From Rhea pennata (lineage: Eukaryota; Chordata; Aves; Rheiformes; Rheidae): DNA of 64,000 nt. A program made the position numbers and the translations under genes. The notes under the pieces were generated by a model. The model did no database searches. It saw only the letters and a list, made by a program, of their open reading frames with translations, and was not told the DNA's origin. Of this stretch, positions 63,517 through 64,000 are shown piece after piece. The DNA lies in the NCBI RefSeq assembly GCF_028389875.1, contig NC_084665.1:19252001-19316000 (forward strand), in the 5' to 3' direction. Within the stretch, counting starts at the first letter, position 1. Every line of letters begins with the position of its first letter.

Positions 63517-64000
63517 CTTTATTTGCTAGGTCTTGGATTTTCAAAGGCAACCTAGGGGAGTTGGTCATCCACCACCCTTTGCATTTCAGTGTGATTTTAG
63601 TACTTATCCTGTTAGGCTATTCTGGAAAATCCAGTATTTTGTGACAAGATTTTAAATGTTTTTCTAATTGATTGCAGGCACGGCACTTTTAAAGGAAAAA
63701 CCTTTCTTGTTTTTTTTTGTTTTGTTGTGCATGTGAAGGGTTAACTGTAGTTGAGACTGTGTTATGTTTGTTTTTTCAGCTGTCAACTGATATCAGTGTA
63801 TCTGAATTCCCAATATGATAACTATATCCTGTGTAAAGTACCTGGGTAAAAGGAACTACTTGCCCAGTGGGATTTTCAAAAGGTGTATCTATGGGACTGT
63901 GTTCTGCTAGAGCTAGGATAAACACCATACTGTACCAAGAGGGTTGAAATGTCAGGTTTCCTTTCTAACAATGATCCAGTATCATCTAGTAATAACCAAA
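63517..64000 (+). other. Downstream flank or 3'UTR of the ANKRD9-like gene
   Basis: A/T-rich sequence after the stop with no AATAAA before the window ends, so the transcript end, or a further exon, lies outside. Confidence 0.5.

Noticed and set aside
1-64000. Endogenous retrovirus, CRISPR array, bacterial operon or phage content
   Set aside because: The only reverse transcriptase sequence is of CR1 type; no gag, protease, integrase or envelope similarity, no spaced repeats and no prokaryotic gene layout.

Overview
The window looks like bird nuclear DNA. It holds several CR1 LINE copies ending in the ATTCTATG octamer, their RT open frames match the avian CR1 lineage, there are faint ancient MIR-like SINE relics, and gene density is very low. 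Only two protein-coding genes can be supported: YPEL5 (minus strand, coding exons 12507-14540, first exon probably in the CpG island near 25.2-25.5 kb) and an ANKRD9-like ankyrin-repeat gene (plus strand, 62626-63516). YPEL5 beside a long gene-poor stretch fits the vertebrate ALK-YPEL5-LBH neighbourhood. On that map LBH would lie off the left edge and ALK off the right edge. That placement is from general knowledge; neither gene is seen here.

Layout. 1-10.6 kb: gene-free sequence with one CR1 3' fragment (2.8-3.8 kb). 10.65-25.4 kb: the YPEL5 transcription unit on the minus strand. It has a probable 1.8 kb 3'UTR, two coding exons giving a complete 121-residue Yippee protein, and a 10.6 kb first intron. 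That intron contains a 2 kb CR1 in sense orientation and a short CR1 tail in antisense. 24.2-25.5 kb: a strong CpG island with GC boxes, a duplicated GC-box/TGACGT module, CGG triplets and a G-quadruplex-type tract. 25.5-62.3 kb: a gene desert with MIR-like relics (26.5, 51.3 and possibly 60.8 kb), an unclassified GC-rich repeat-like block (32.6-33.1 kb), CR1 remnants (39.8, about 41.9 and 45.2-46.6 kb) and a small 80-bp dispersed repeat whose second copy (56.0 kb) is flanked by a perfect 14-bp duplication. 62.3-64 kb: the ANKRD9-like gene, with a single visible coding exon, a well-formed splice acceptor in its leader, and a downstream region that runs off the window.

Functionally, YPEL5 is a zinc-binding protein associated with the CTLH (GID-type) ubiquitin ligase, and ANKRD9 is a substrate receptor of cullin-RING ligases. 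The pairing is noted but is probably coincidental. No virus-like, plasmid, CRISPR or prokaryotic system is visible. The most useful observations are the extra ANKRD9 paralogue next to YPEL5, the 80-bp repeat with a target-site-like duplication, the promoter module duplication, and two CR1 copies that share an altered catalytic motif.
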